Notes under the pieces: model-generated
What the model was told of the DNA's origin: nothing
Database searches by the model: none
What the model saw: the letters and a program-made list of their open reading frames with translations, nothing else
From: an uncultured Eubacteriales bacterium
Lineage (GTDB): Bacteria > Bacillota > Clostridia > Christensenellales > Aristaeellaceae
Assembly: GCA_902799045.1 (NCBI GenBank)
Contig: CADBZH010000010.1
Span: forward strand, 1 to 64,000
Length of the DNA: 64,000 bases
Reading direction: 5' to 3'
In this document: positions 16,160 through 23,782 of the stretch, piece by piece
Layout: each line of letters begins with the position of its first letter
How positions within the stretch are numbered: the first letter of the stretch is position 1
Made by a program: the position numbers and the translations under genes

Positions 16160-16684
16160 CTACGAATCGTAGAAATGCTGTCCGTCCTCGGTGACGAGGC
16201 GCTCGGTCCTGGGGTACTCGAAGATATCGGGATTCCCGGCGTTTTCGGCGAGGTAGTCCGCGAACCTGGCCGCGTACCACTTGGCCATGCCGAGATTGTG
16301 CATCAGGTAGTGGCCGCAGTTTTTCGGCGACGCGCCGGGAACGCTCTCGGCGCTCGCCACGGACCGGAAGGCCCGCAGGAGCAGGTCGAAGATCTCCCGG
16401 GGCGGGCGATTGCCCTTGAGGATCAGGTAGAAGCCCGTCAGGCAGCCCATGGGGCCCCAGTAGACGATCTCCTCCTTCCAGTCCGGGTCGTTGCGCAGAC
16501 AGGTGGCGACGATGTGCTCCAGCGAGTGCATGGCCGCGACGTCGATGGCGGGCTCCTTGTTGGGCCGCGTCAGCCGCACGTCATAGGTGGTGACCGTGCC
16601 GCCTCCGACGGTATCCACCCGGCTGGTGAATATGCCAGGGATGATGAGCGTATGGTCGACGGAAAAGCTGGGAATCAGGTCCAT
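16160..16684 (-). CDS. luxS: S-ribosylhomocysteine lyase
   Basis: 174 residues, slightly longer than the usual 150-160. LuxS cleaves S-ribosylhomocysteine to homocysteine and the precursor of autoinducer-2. The iron-binding HSLEH motif and the second-site GPMGCLTGFY with the catalytic Cys are present, as is VTTYDVRLTRPN. Start ATG 16684 has GAAAGGAGATG upstream. It is monocistronic, between the palindromic repeat downstream and an inverted-repeat element upstream. No pfs (MTA/SAH nucleosidase) gene is found here, so that step must be encoded elsewhere. Confidence 0.96.
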   Translation of the reverse strand: MDLIPSFSVDHTLIIPGIFTSRVDTVGGGTVTTYDVRLTRPNKEPAIDVAAMHSLEHIVATCLRNDPDWKEEIVYWGPMGCLTGFYLILKGNRPPREIFDLLLRAFRSVASAESVPGASPKNCGHYLMHNLGMAKWYAARFADYLAENAGNPDIFEYPRTERLVTEDGQHFYDS

Positions 16685-16759
16685 GGGGGGACATCTCCTT
16701 TCGCGTCACTGGACGCTGTGATTTGCGGAATACCCGACGGGTCCGTGCGGTCGGCGGTT

Positions 16760-16860
16760 AGAGTATGCTTCTAAAATCCCTGAAGCACATTTGGAAAAGC
16801 GCCTTGAAATGCAGCCCGATACGCTCGAAACTGCATCTCCCGGGATTTAAAACACACTCT
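16760..16860. mobile_element. 101 bp inverted-repeat element (MITE-like) overlapping the end of the giant gene
   Basis: It begins AGAGTATGCTTCTAAAATCCC and ends GGGATTTAAAACACACTCT, giving imperfect terminal inverted repeats of about 20 bases. The flanks GGTT / GGTT could be a 4-base target duplication. One-ended relatives beginning AGAGTGTGTTTCTAAAATCCC occur at 27849 and 34405. No coding capacity, so it would depend on a transposase elsewhere. The right end supplies the last codons and stop of the giant secreted protein. Confidence 0.7.
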
Positions 16861-19800
16861 GGTTCGCCAGCGTCAGCACGAAGAACGCGCCGGTGGCGTC
16901 GACGGCCTCGTAAAGCGAGTGCAGGTCCTCCTCCGCGAAGACGTTGAAGGTGTGGTCCATGCCCTCGATGTAATACGCGCGGGACTGCGGATGGAGGCTC
17001 GCCTCCACGATCCTCGCGCTCCAGCGCGGGTCGACGGTGTCGTCCTCGGTGCCGGCGATGGCCAGCACGGGGCCGCTGTAGCCCTCCGAGAATTCCTTCA
17101 GAACGTCGGTGTTCGCCACGTCGTCGCACCACTGGAGGCTGACGTTCAGGCTTTCGCGCCAGTCAAACTCCATCACGAAGCTGCCGTTTGCCTTCGCCTC
17201 GGCGTAATCCTGCTCGGTGAAGAAATCGTCCAGCCGCATGTCGGGCGCTCCGGCCCAGGTCACCAGCGACTTGAAGGTGTCCGGCTCCCAGGCGCAGGCC
17301 AGCAGGGCGTCGGTGCCGCCCTGGCTCCAGCCCATGACGCCGATGGCGCTGTCGTCGATGCAATCCAGCGCGGCCATGTAGTCCGCCGCCGCCTTGGCGT
17401 CCGCCACGGCGGAGTGGAAGTTGTACTGCGTGTAATCTGCGTCGCTGTCGCCGTTGCCGGGGAAGTCGATCCGGATGGTGGCGATGCCGAATTTCTCCGC
17501 CAGCACGGGCGCGGCGAGCAGGTAGGCGTTGCCCGCCTCGTCGCGGGTGGAGCCGGTGCCGTGCAGCATCACCACCGCCGGGAACGGGCCTTCGCCCTTC
17601 GGCAGGCAGACGGTGGCGGGGATCTCATACTCCGCGCCGGGGATGCTGACATAGTTCTCCTCGAAGGCGGGCACAGCGTCCTCAGCTTCTTCGGCTGCCT
17701 CGGCGGGTTCGGCGGTTTCAGCCTCGACGGGCACTTCGCCGGTTTCGGCCTCGACGGGCACCTCGCCGGTCTCGGTGGTTTCGGCCTCGACGGGCACTTC
17801 GCCGGTCTCGGCGGTCTCGGCCTCGACGGGCGCTTCGGCGGGTTCGGTGGTCTCGGCCTCGACGGGCACTTCGCCGGTCTCGGCGGTTTCGGCCTCGACG
17901 GGCACTTCGGCGGGTTCGGTGGCCTCGGCTTCGACGGGCGCTTCGGCGGGTTCGGTGGTCTCGACCTCGACGGGCACTTCGCCGGTCTCGGCGGTTTCGG
18001 CCTCGACGGGCGCTTCGGTCTCCGTGCCCTGCTCGCCGGTTGCCGCTTCGACGCCCTCCGCGGGCATGTCCTCGATGCCGCCCGCGGCGGCCTCGGGGGT
18101 CTCCGGCGCTTCCTCCACGCCCATAGCGCTGGCGTCCGGTCCCATGCCGCTCGCGTCCGGCCCGGTGCCGGACTGGGACATCTCAAACACCACCGTCGTG
18201 GAGTCCTCGCAGGTATAGATGTCGGAATCGCCCTCGCAGGCATAGGCCGTGAAGGTGTAGGTGAGCACGCCGTCGCCCTTCACGTCGTTCGCGTCCAGCT
18301 GCACTGTGAATTCGTCAGCGATCGATGTGGAATACCATATGGTATCGTGCTTGAAGGGCGACTCGGTGTTGCCGGGCCGGTACGCGCTGTACTCCAGCCG
18401 GTTCGGGATCACCGGGCCCTTGTAGTTGGCCTCCACGCGGATGAGCGCCTTGTCGCCGTGGCACCACTTGCCGTCGGGGTTCAGGCTCTCGCTGAGGATG
18501 GAGGCCTTCACCTTCAGGGTGCCCTTGTCCTGGGGCGTCAGGTCAAAGAGCAGGGTGCGCGCCGGTGTGATGTAGTCGGTATGGGCCGCGTCCTTCACGT
18601 TGGCCTTGGCCCGGAAGGTGAAGCTGAAGCTGCCCTGCTGGAACAGCGCCTTGCCCAGGGTCAGGTGCACGGTGTCCGAAACGGCGTTCATGTCTTCGCC
18701 CAGGACGAAGACGGGCTGCGCGCCCTCCAGGTCGGCACCCTCGATCAGCAGGCGCTTGGCCGTGCCGGGGCCCTTGTATTCGGCGGTGAGCTTCACGTCC
18801 ACCTTGTCGCCCTGGCGCCAGACGCCGTCTTCGTGGGGGCATACGGTGCGCAGCTCGGCCTGCAGGTTCAGCTCGCTGGACGCATCCGCCAGCGGGAAAA
18901 CCGGCAGCCCAACCGCAGCCCGGTTGGATCGGAAGGTCCTGCTGCCATAGTTGTCCGCCTCGACCATCCAGGCGGGGCGGTAGATGTCGCCCTCGAAGTC
19001 TTCCGGGATGGTGACGTTGACCACCATCGACATCCTGGTATCCACGGGTCCCATTTCGCCGATGCCATAGCCCTTCTCGCCGTGGCCGAAGTCGCGCCAG
19101 GCCTTCTCGCTGAGGATGCCGTTGTTCCAGTTGTCGCCCACGGCGTAAACGCGGGTCCGCTTCAGCTTGGTCTTGTTGGAGATCACGATGGTCAGCCGCA
19201 CCGGCACCGTGGAACCGGCGGGGTAGAAGGACGCCTTCTGGAGCACCTCAGCATTCAGGTTGAAGGACTGCTGCAAGAATTCCAGGCAGGAGAGCACCAC
19301 ATGGGCGCAGGGCGATGTGACCTTGGCGTCGCTGCCCGCCCAGTCGGCATTGGCATAGAGATCCGCCACGAATCTTTCGTTGTCGAAGTCCTGCTGCACG
19401 AAGGTATAGCTCCAGCGGGCCTCCGCCGTCTCGCCGGGCTGGAGCACCGTGCCCTTGGGGATGTTGTCGATGGGCTCCCACTTGGCGCTCAGCGCCTTGC
19501 TGGGGCCGATGAAATCCACGGTCACGTTCTCCAGCGGCTCCGAGCCGGTGTTGGTGGCGGTCATGCAGATGGTCACCCTGTCGCCGGGGCCGTACTGGTT
19601 CTTCACGGGCTTGACGGAGTAGTCCAGGGCCAGCTTCGGGCTTTCGGAGCCCACCTTCTCCGGGAAGTAGGACAGCGTGATCATGTTGGATTCCACGGTC
19701 TGGCCGTTGCCGTACTTGTCATCATAGACGCCGGTCACCTTCAGGTGGACCGAATAGGTTTCGGCGAAGTTTGGCACGGGGCTGGCCTTCACCCGGGCCA

Positions 19801-21946
19801 GCCAGTCGAAGCGGTCGCCGGCCATGATCTTCTTCTCCAGGTCAATGACGTCCGTCTGGAGCACCTGGCTGTGGTTCACGTTCACCTGCTCCACCGTCAG
19901 CTTCAGGTTGCGGATCTCGGTGTTGCCGTCGCTGTCCACGTTGATGGGAATATCCAGGTTTTCAAGCACCGGCCTGTGGCCCGAGTAGGCGCTCTTGTCG
20001 GCCGTCAGGTAGAGGAAGGCCATGCTGTCCCCGGCGATGTGGCTGGCCGACTCCTTGTCGATGATGGTCACCTTGGCGGGCGTAAAGGGCGGGCCGAAGG
20101 TCACCGATTCCCTCTCGACGATGCCGGTGGTCTTGCTCTTGAGCCACAACGTCACCGTGCGCTTGCGCCAGGTCTCGATGTCGGACCCCAGGTGCATGCT
20201 GTAGGTCATGTAATAGCTCTGCATGGGCTGCAGCGTCTCGCCGCCGTGCATCCAGTCTTTGCTATAAATCGTGTCGCCCTGGCCGTAGGTGTATTTCACC
20301 ACCTTGTAGCTGTCGGCCTCGTCGATGTCCAGCCGCAGCTTCACCAGCACATTCGCGCCCTCATAATAGGCGCTGTTCGCCGACGGCATGTCCTCCACGA
20401 CAAACTGGCGCATATGGAAGAAGTTGCCGTCACTGGTGAACACCGGCGGCAGGTTCGGGGCGCCGCCGCTGTAGGTGCTGTTGATGCCGTCCGGCAGGGG
20501 AGGGGCGCTCCCGTCGTCGTCCGGGCCCTTGCCCGCGCCGGTGGCCAGCCACTTCTGAACGCCGGGCCAGGCGACGCCGTCCGCCTCAAAGCTGTGGGCC
20601 TCCTCGACGGCCTTCACCGCCGCCTCGGTCTTCTTGCCGAAGATGCCGTCCGCCGTGCCGCAATCGTAGCCCGCGGCGTTCAGCATCTCCTGAAGCGCCT
20701 TCACGCCGTCGCCCTTGTCGCCGCGGCGGTAGGTGGGCTGGGGCTCCTCCTCCTCGCGCTCCGTCAGGCCGCAGCGCTGGCAGGCATGCTCGCGCACGCC
20801 GATGGAGAAGTCCGTCATCTCGGCGATCACGGTCCACTCGCCGAACAGGTGGCCCTTCGGGGGCACATCCTCCCGCTCCTCCAGGCCGCAGGTCTGGCAG
20901 ACGTGGGCCTGCTTGCCGCCCTGGGTGCAGGTCGCATCCACGGCCACGTCCCAATCGCCGAAGGCGTGGGGCAGCGTGTCGACGGCCTCGGTCTCCTCAT
21001 GGCCGCAGACCTGGCAGGCGTGGGTGCGCTCGCCCTTTACGGTGCAGGTGGGCTCGAGCGTCACGGCCCAGTCGCCGAAGGTGTGAGGCAGGGTGTCGAT
21101 GGCCTGCGTGTCCACATGGCCGCACTCCTCGCAGGTGTGCGTCCGCTCGCCCTTTTCGGAGCAGGTGGGCTCGCGGGTGACCGTCCAGTCGCCGTAGGTG
21201 TGCGGGATCTTCTTGACATCGCGCGTCTCGGTCTGGCCGCAGACGGCGCATTTGCGCTCCTCCTCGCCCTTCCGGTCGCAGGTGGCTTCGCGCTTGGTCT
21301 TCCACTTGCCCCACTGATGGTCAGCCAGGGGGATCGCGCGGGTCTCCTTCGCGCCGCAGCGGGAGCAGGTGCGCGCCTCCTCGCCGCCCGCGGTGCAGGT
21401 GGCGGCCTTCGCGGTGTTCCAGCTGCCGTAGCTGTGGCCCAGCGCGGAGGTGGCGCGATTCTCGGTCTTGCCGCAGACGCCGCACTTGCGCGCCTCCTCG
21501 CCGCCCGCGGTGCAGGTGGCGGCGGTGCTGGTCGACCAGTCGCCGAAGCTGTGGTTTCCGGTGGCCGGGGTCGACCGGCTCTCCGTTTCGCCGCAGCGGG
21601 AGCAGGTGCGCGCCTCCGCGCCTTCTGAGACACAGGTGGCGGCCTTCGTGGCGCTCCAGCCGCCCCAGCTGTGGCCGGGGGCTTCCGTCGGCCGCTGGTA
21701 TGTGGCGCCGCAGTAAGAGCAGCTGTAGACGGCCACGCCGCCGCTGGTGCAGGACTGGCCGGCAATCTCCGACTGCTTCACCCAGTTGTGCTTGCCGTAG
21801 ACGGGATTCTGATCCTCGCCGCCCGCGATCGGATTGCCGCGACAGTCGTCGTTCCAGCCGGTGCCCACCGACGCCAGCGCCGTGGGCATGAAGCCCGCCA
21901 GCAGCATCATGGTCAGCAGGATTGCCATCGCTCGTTTCAATTTCAT
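16847..21946 (-). CDS. Giant secreted protein: CxxCG repeats, peptidoglycan-binding domain, C-terminal alpha/beta hydrolase
   Basis: 1699 residues. A Sec signal peptide (MKLKRAMAILLTMMLLAGF, cleaved after ALA about residue 25) follows an AGGAGG site. Residues about 65-400 hold nine roughly 40-residue units, each with a lone Cys and a CxxCG pair. A PG_binding_1-like domain follows (RGDKGDGVKALQEMLNAAG ... DGIFGKKTEAAV, about 406-468). A long beta-rich region (about 490-1300) looks like several adhesin-type or NEW3-like beta sandwiches. Next is a Glu/Pro/Val/Ala/Thr repeat tract (about 1305-1425). The C-terminus is an alpha/beta hydrolase: VVMLHGTGSTRDE, nucleophile GWSQGG (about 1538), Asp in GTEDDTVD, His in MDHTF (about 1664). 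The hydrolase is complete, but the last residues SVF come from an inserted inverted-repeat element. Likely a wall-associated esterase or peptidase; substrate unknown. Confidence 0.85.
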   Translation of the reverse strand: MKLKRAMAILLTMMLLAGFMPTALASVGTGWNDDCRGNPIAGGEDQNPVYGKHNWVKQSEIAGQSCTSGGVAVYSCSYCGATYQRPTEAPGHSWGGWSATKAATCVSEGAEARTCSRCGETESRSTPATGNHSFGDWSTSTAATCTAGGEEARKCGVCGKTENRATSALGHSYGSWNTAKAATCTAGGEEARTCSRCGAKETRAIPLADHQWGKWKTKREATCDRKGEEERKCAVCGQTETRDVKKIPHTYGDWTVTREPTCSEKGERTHTCEECGHVDTQAIDTLPHTFGDWAVTLEPTCTVKGERTHACQVCGHEETEAVDTLPHAFGDWDVAVDATCTQGGKQAHVCQTCGLEEREDVPPKGHLFGEWTVIAEMTDFSIGVREHACQRCGLTEREEEEPQPTYRRGDKGDGVKALQEMLNAAGYDCGTADGIFGKKTEAAVKAVEEAHSFEADGVAWPGVQKWLATGAGKGPDDDGSAPPLPDGINSTYSGGAPNLPPVFTSDGNFFHMRQFVVEDMPSANSAYYEGANVLVKLRLDIDEADSYKVVKYTYGQGDTIYSKDWMHGGETLQPMQSYYMTYSMHLGSDIETWRKRTVTLWLKSKTTGIVERESVTFGPPFTPAKVTIIDKESASHIAGDSMAFLYLTADKSAYSGHRPVLENLDIPINVDSDGNTEIRNLKLTVEQVNVNHSQVLQTDVIDLEKKIMAGDRFDWLARVKASPVPNFAETYSVHLKVTGVYDDKYGNGQTVESNMITLSYFPEKVGSESPKLALDYSVKPVKNQYGPGDRVTICMTATNTGSEPLENVTVDFIGPSKALSAKWEPIDNIPKGTVLQPGETAEARWSYTFVQQDFDNERFVADLYANADWAGSDAKVTSPCAHVVLSCLEFLQQSFNLNAEVLQKASFYPAGSTVPVRLTIVISNKTKLKRTRVYAVGDNWNNGILSEKAWRDFGHGEKGYGIGEMGPVDTRMSMVVNVTIPEDFEGDIYRPAWMVEADNYGSRTFRSNRAAVGLPVFPLADASSELNLQAELRTVCPHEDGVWRQGDKVDVKLTAEYKGPGTAKRLLIEGADLEGAQPVFVLGEDMNAVSDTVHLTLGKALFQQGSFSFTFRAKANVKDAAHTDYITPARTLLFDLTPQDKGTLKVKASILSESLNPDGKWCHGDKALIRVEANYKGPVIPNRLEYSAYRPGNTESPFKHDTIWYSTSIADEFTVQLDANDVKGDGVLTYTFTAYACEGDSDIYTCEDSTTVVFEMSQSGTGPDASGMGPDASAMGVEEAPETPEAAAGGIEDMPAEGVEAATGEQGTETEAPVEAETAETGEVPVEVETTEPAEAPVEAEATEPAEVPVEAETAETGEVPVEAETTEPAEAPVEAETAETGEVPVEAETTETGEVPVEAETGEVPVEAETAEPAEAAEEAEDAVPAFEENYVSIPGAEYEIPATVCLPKGEGPFPAVVMLHGTGSTRDEAGNAYLLAAPVLAEKFGIATIRIDFPGNGDSDADYTQYNFHSAVADAKAAADYMAALDCIDDSAIGVMGWSQGGTDALLACAWEPDTFKSLVTWAGAPDMRLDDFFTEQDYAEAKANGSFVMEFDWRESLNVSLQWCDDVANTDVLKEFSEGYSGPVLAIAGTEDDTVDPRWSARIVEASLHPQSRAYYIEGMDHTFNVFAEEDLHSLYEAVDATGAFFVLTLANQSVF
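17690..18020. repeat. In-gene repeat tract coding Glu/Ala/Pro/Val/Thr-rich units
   Basis: Within the giant gene, units coding EAPVEAETAETGEVPVEAE-like sequences repeat many times with a DNA period near 39 or 78 bases (two 13-residue half units, one with PAEAPVEAE, one with GEVPVEAE). High identity between units implies recent expansion, so copy number may vary between strains. The tract is probably a stalk holding the hydrolase away from the wall. Confidence 0.8.
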
Positions 21947-22051
21947 CAGGCATCCTCCTCGTCGTGTTTCTGTCGGATGTGATAGCTTGAATGCGTCGGA
22001 ACCGGTCAAATAGCGCGCCTGAATGGGATCAGGTTATATAAACTCATCGTC

Positions 22052-22080
22052 ATTATAACATATTATGGAAGAACGCGCAA
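22052..22080 (-). promoter_or_regulatory. Candidate promoter of the giant secreted protein
   Basis: On the minus strand TTGCGC (22080-22075) and TATAAT (22057-22052) are 17 bases apart, with TGT before the -10 box (extended -10). The gene starts about 105 bases downstream. It is back to back with the NSS transporter promoter about 50 bases to the right. Confidence 0.6.
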
Positions 22081-22127
22081 TGGCGAATGAGCGTTTGCCC
22101 GGATCGCTTCAGTCCGCGAATTTGCGC

Positions 22128-22156
22128 TTGCAGAATATCACCTTTTGATGTACAAT
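22128..22156 (+). promoter_or_regulatory. Candidate promoter of the NSS transporter
   Basis: TTGCAG (22128-22133), 17 bases, TACAAT (22151-22156). The gene starts 43 bases downstream with GGGGAGAGG. Confidence 0.5.
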
Positions 22157-22198
22157 ACCAGCGTTCCTGATACTCTGAGGAAACAGGGGAGAGGAAAA

Positions 22199-23536
22199 AT
22201 GGAGAAGAGAGAACGTCTTGGCAGCCGGCTCGGTTTCATCATGCTTTCGGCCGGCTGCGCGATCGGATGCGGCAATGTTTGGAAGTTCCCGTGGATGTGC
22301 GGTCAGTTCGGCGGCGGCGGCTTCGTCGCGGTGTACATCCTGTGCCTTTTGCTGCTGGGCATGCCGGTGATGGTGATGGAGTTTGCCGCCGGTCGCGCGG
22401 CACAGACCAGCCCGGTGCGCCTGTTCCAGAAGCTGGAGAAGCCCAAGGGCAAGTGGGGCTTCATGGGCTATGCGTCGCTGCTGGGCAACATCGCGCTGAT
22501 GGCCTTCTATTGCGTGGTGACCGGCTGGATCCTCTATTACTTCTATCGCTTTGCCACCGGCCAGATCCGGGACCTGGGCTTCGTGCTGATGATCACGAAC
22601 CCCGGGGTGAACATGACCTTCCTGGGCGTCACCGTGGTGCTGGCCTTCATCATCCTCAGCTTCAACCTGCAGGGCGGCCTGGAGCGCGTGACCAAGTTCA
22701 TGATGGTGGCGCTGCTGCTTTTGCTGCTGGTGCTGGCGGGCCACAGCCTGACCCTGCCCGGCGCGAAGGAGGGCCTGAGCTTCTACCTGGTGCCGGACCT
22801 GAAGAAGATCGACGGCAACGTCATCGTCGGCGCGATGAACCAGGCCTTCTTCACGCTGTCCATCGGCATGGGCAGCATGGCCATCTTCGGCAGCTATATC
22901 GGCAAGGAGCGTTCGCTGCTGGGCGAGGCGGTGAACGTCATCACGCTGGATACGTTCGTGGCGCTGATCGCGGGCCTGATCATGTTCCCGGCCTGCTTCT
23001 CCTACGGCCTGGAGGTCAACGCCGGCCCGAGCCTGCTGTTTGACACGATGGCCACCGTGTTTGCCAACATGGCCGGCGGCCGCTGGTGGGGCACGCTGTT
23101 CTTCCTGTTCATGGTGTTCGCGGCGATGTCCACGGTGCTGGCGGTGTGCGAGAACATCCTGGCGATGGTGCGCGAGCTGACCGGCTGGAGCCGCCCGAAG
23201 GGCAGCGTGATCTGCGGCATCGGCATTTTCCTGCTGGGGCTGACCACGGCCCTGGGCTACAGCGTGTTCAAGTTCCAGCCCTTCGCCGAGGGCAGCGCCT
23301 GGCTGGACTTCTGGGATTTCATCGTTTCCACCAACGTGCTGCCGCTGGGCAGCCTGGTGTTCGCGCTGTTCTGCTGCAACCGGTTCGGCTGGGGCTGGGA
23401 CAACTTCATCGCCGAGGCCAACGCCGGCAAGGGCATGAAGGTGAAGCAGTGGATGAAGCCGCTGTTCCAGTGGGTCGTGCCCGCGGCCATACTGTTCATC
23501 TACGTCTATGGCATGATCACGTTCAAGTGGCGCTAA
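22199..23536 (+). CDS. Sodium-dependent transporter, neurotransmitter:sodium symporter (NSS) family
   Basis: 445 residues with about 11 membrane helices. The N-terminus has the NSS signature of helix 1 (GCAIGCGNVWKFPWMCGQFGG), which forms part of the sodium and substrate sites, and helix 6 features around NQAFFTLSIGMGSMAIFGSY. Bacterial members (LeuT, MhsT, TnaT) import amino acids with Na+; the substrate here cannot be read from sequence. ATG 22199 was chosen for its GGGGAGAGG site. It is a single gene with its own promoter; a palindromic repeat follows its stop. Confidence 0.93.
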   Translation: MEKRERLGSRLGFIMLSAGCAIGCGNVWKFPWMCGQFGGGGFVAVYILCLLLLGMPVMVMEFAAGRAAQTSPVRLFQKLEKPKGKWGFMGYASLLGNIALMAFYCVVTGWILYYFYRFATGQIRDLGFVLMITNPGVNMTFLGVTVVLAFIILSFNLQGGLERVTKFMMVALLLLLLVLAGHSLTLPGAKEGLSFYLVPDLKKIDGNVIVGAMNQAFFTLSIGMGSMAIFGSYIGKERSLLGEAVNVITLDTFVALIAGLIMFPACFSYGLEVNAGPSLLFDTMATVFANMAGGRWWGTLFFLFMVFAAMSTVLAVCENILAMVRELTGWSRPKGSVICGIGIFLLGLTTALGYSVFKFQPFAEGSAWLDFWDFIVSTNVLPLGSLVFALFCCNRFGWGWDNFIAEANAGKGMKVKQWMKPLFQWVVPAAILFIYVYGMITFKWR

Positions 23537-23552
23537 GCACCCCGGACGCTTC

Positions 23553-23609
23553 GTACAGATCCCTCGCTTTGCCCAGGATGACCTCCTGAGCGGAGCGGAG
23601 GATCTGTTC
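23553..23609. repeat. Dispersed palindrome of the TCATCCTGAGCGAAGCGAAGGATCTGT type
   Basis: ACAGATCC ... CAGGATGACC and CCTGAGCGGAGCGGAGGATCTGT form opposed arms just after the NSS gene. Related copies lie at 27975-28044 and 29211-29331. Such intergenic palindromes are common in GC-rich Clostridia; they may act on transcript ends. Confidence 0.7.
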
Positions 23610-23686
23610 GCATGATTGGCCGACTGCATATCGCTTGTTCCCAGGGCTCCAGGCCGCTTTTTTTTCTGCGGGGCGCCTGTTTGGGC

Positions 23687-23716
23687 TTGCAACTGTCCCC
23701 GTGTTTTGTTAGAATA
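23687..23716 (+). promoter_or_regulatory. Candidate promoter of the RsbU-type phosphatase
   Basis: TTGCAA (23687-23692), 18 bases, TAGAAT (23711-23716) preceded by TGT, an extended -10. The gene begins 67 bases downstream. Confidence 0.55.
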
Positions 23717-23782
23717 GTGAAAAGAAGCGCTCCGGGACGGCCCGGAGGCGAACGGCTTTTCTGAACAGGGGTTGATGATACG

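Noticed and set aside
16919-21628. 1569-residue open frame opposite the giant secreted gene
   Set aside because: It mirrors the GC-ending codons of the true gene, lacks a ribosome binding site and has an unnatural His/Val/Gly/Leu-rich composition.
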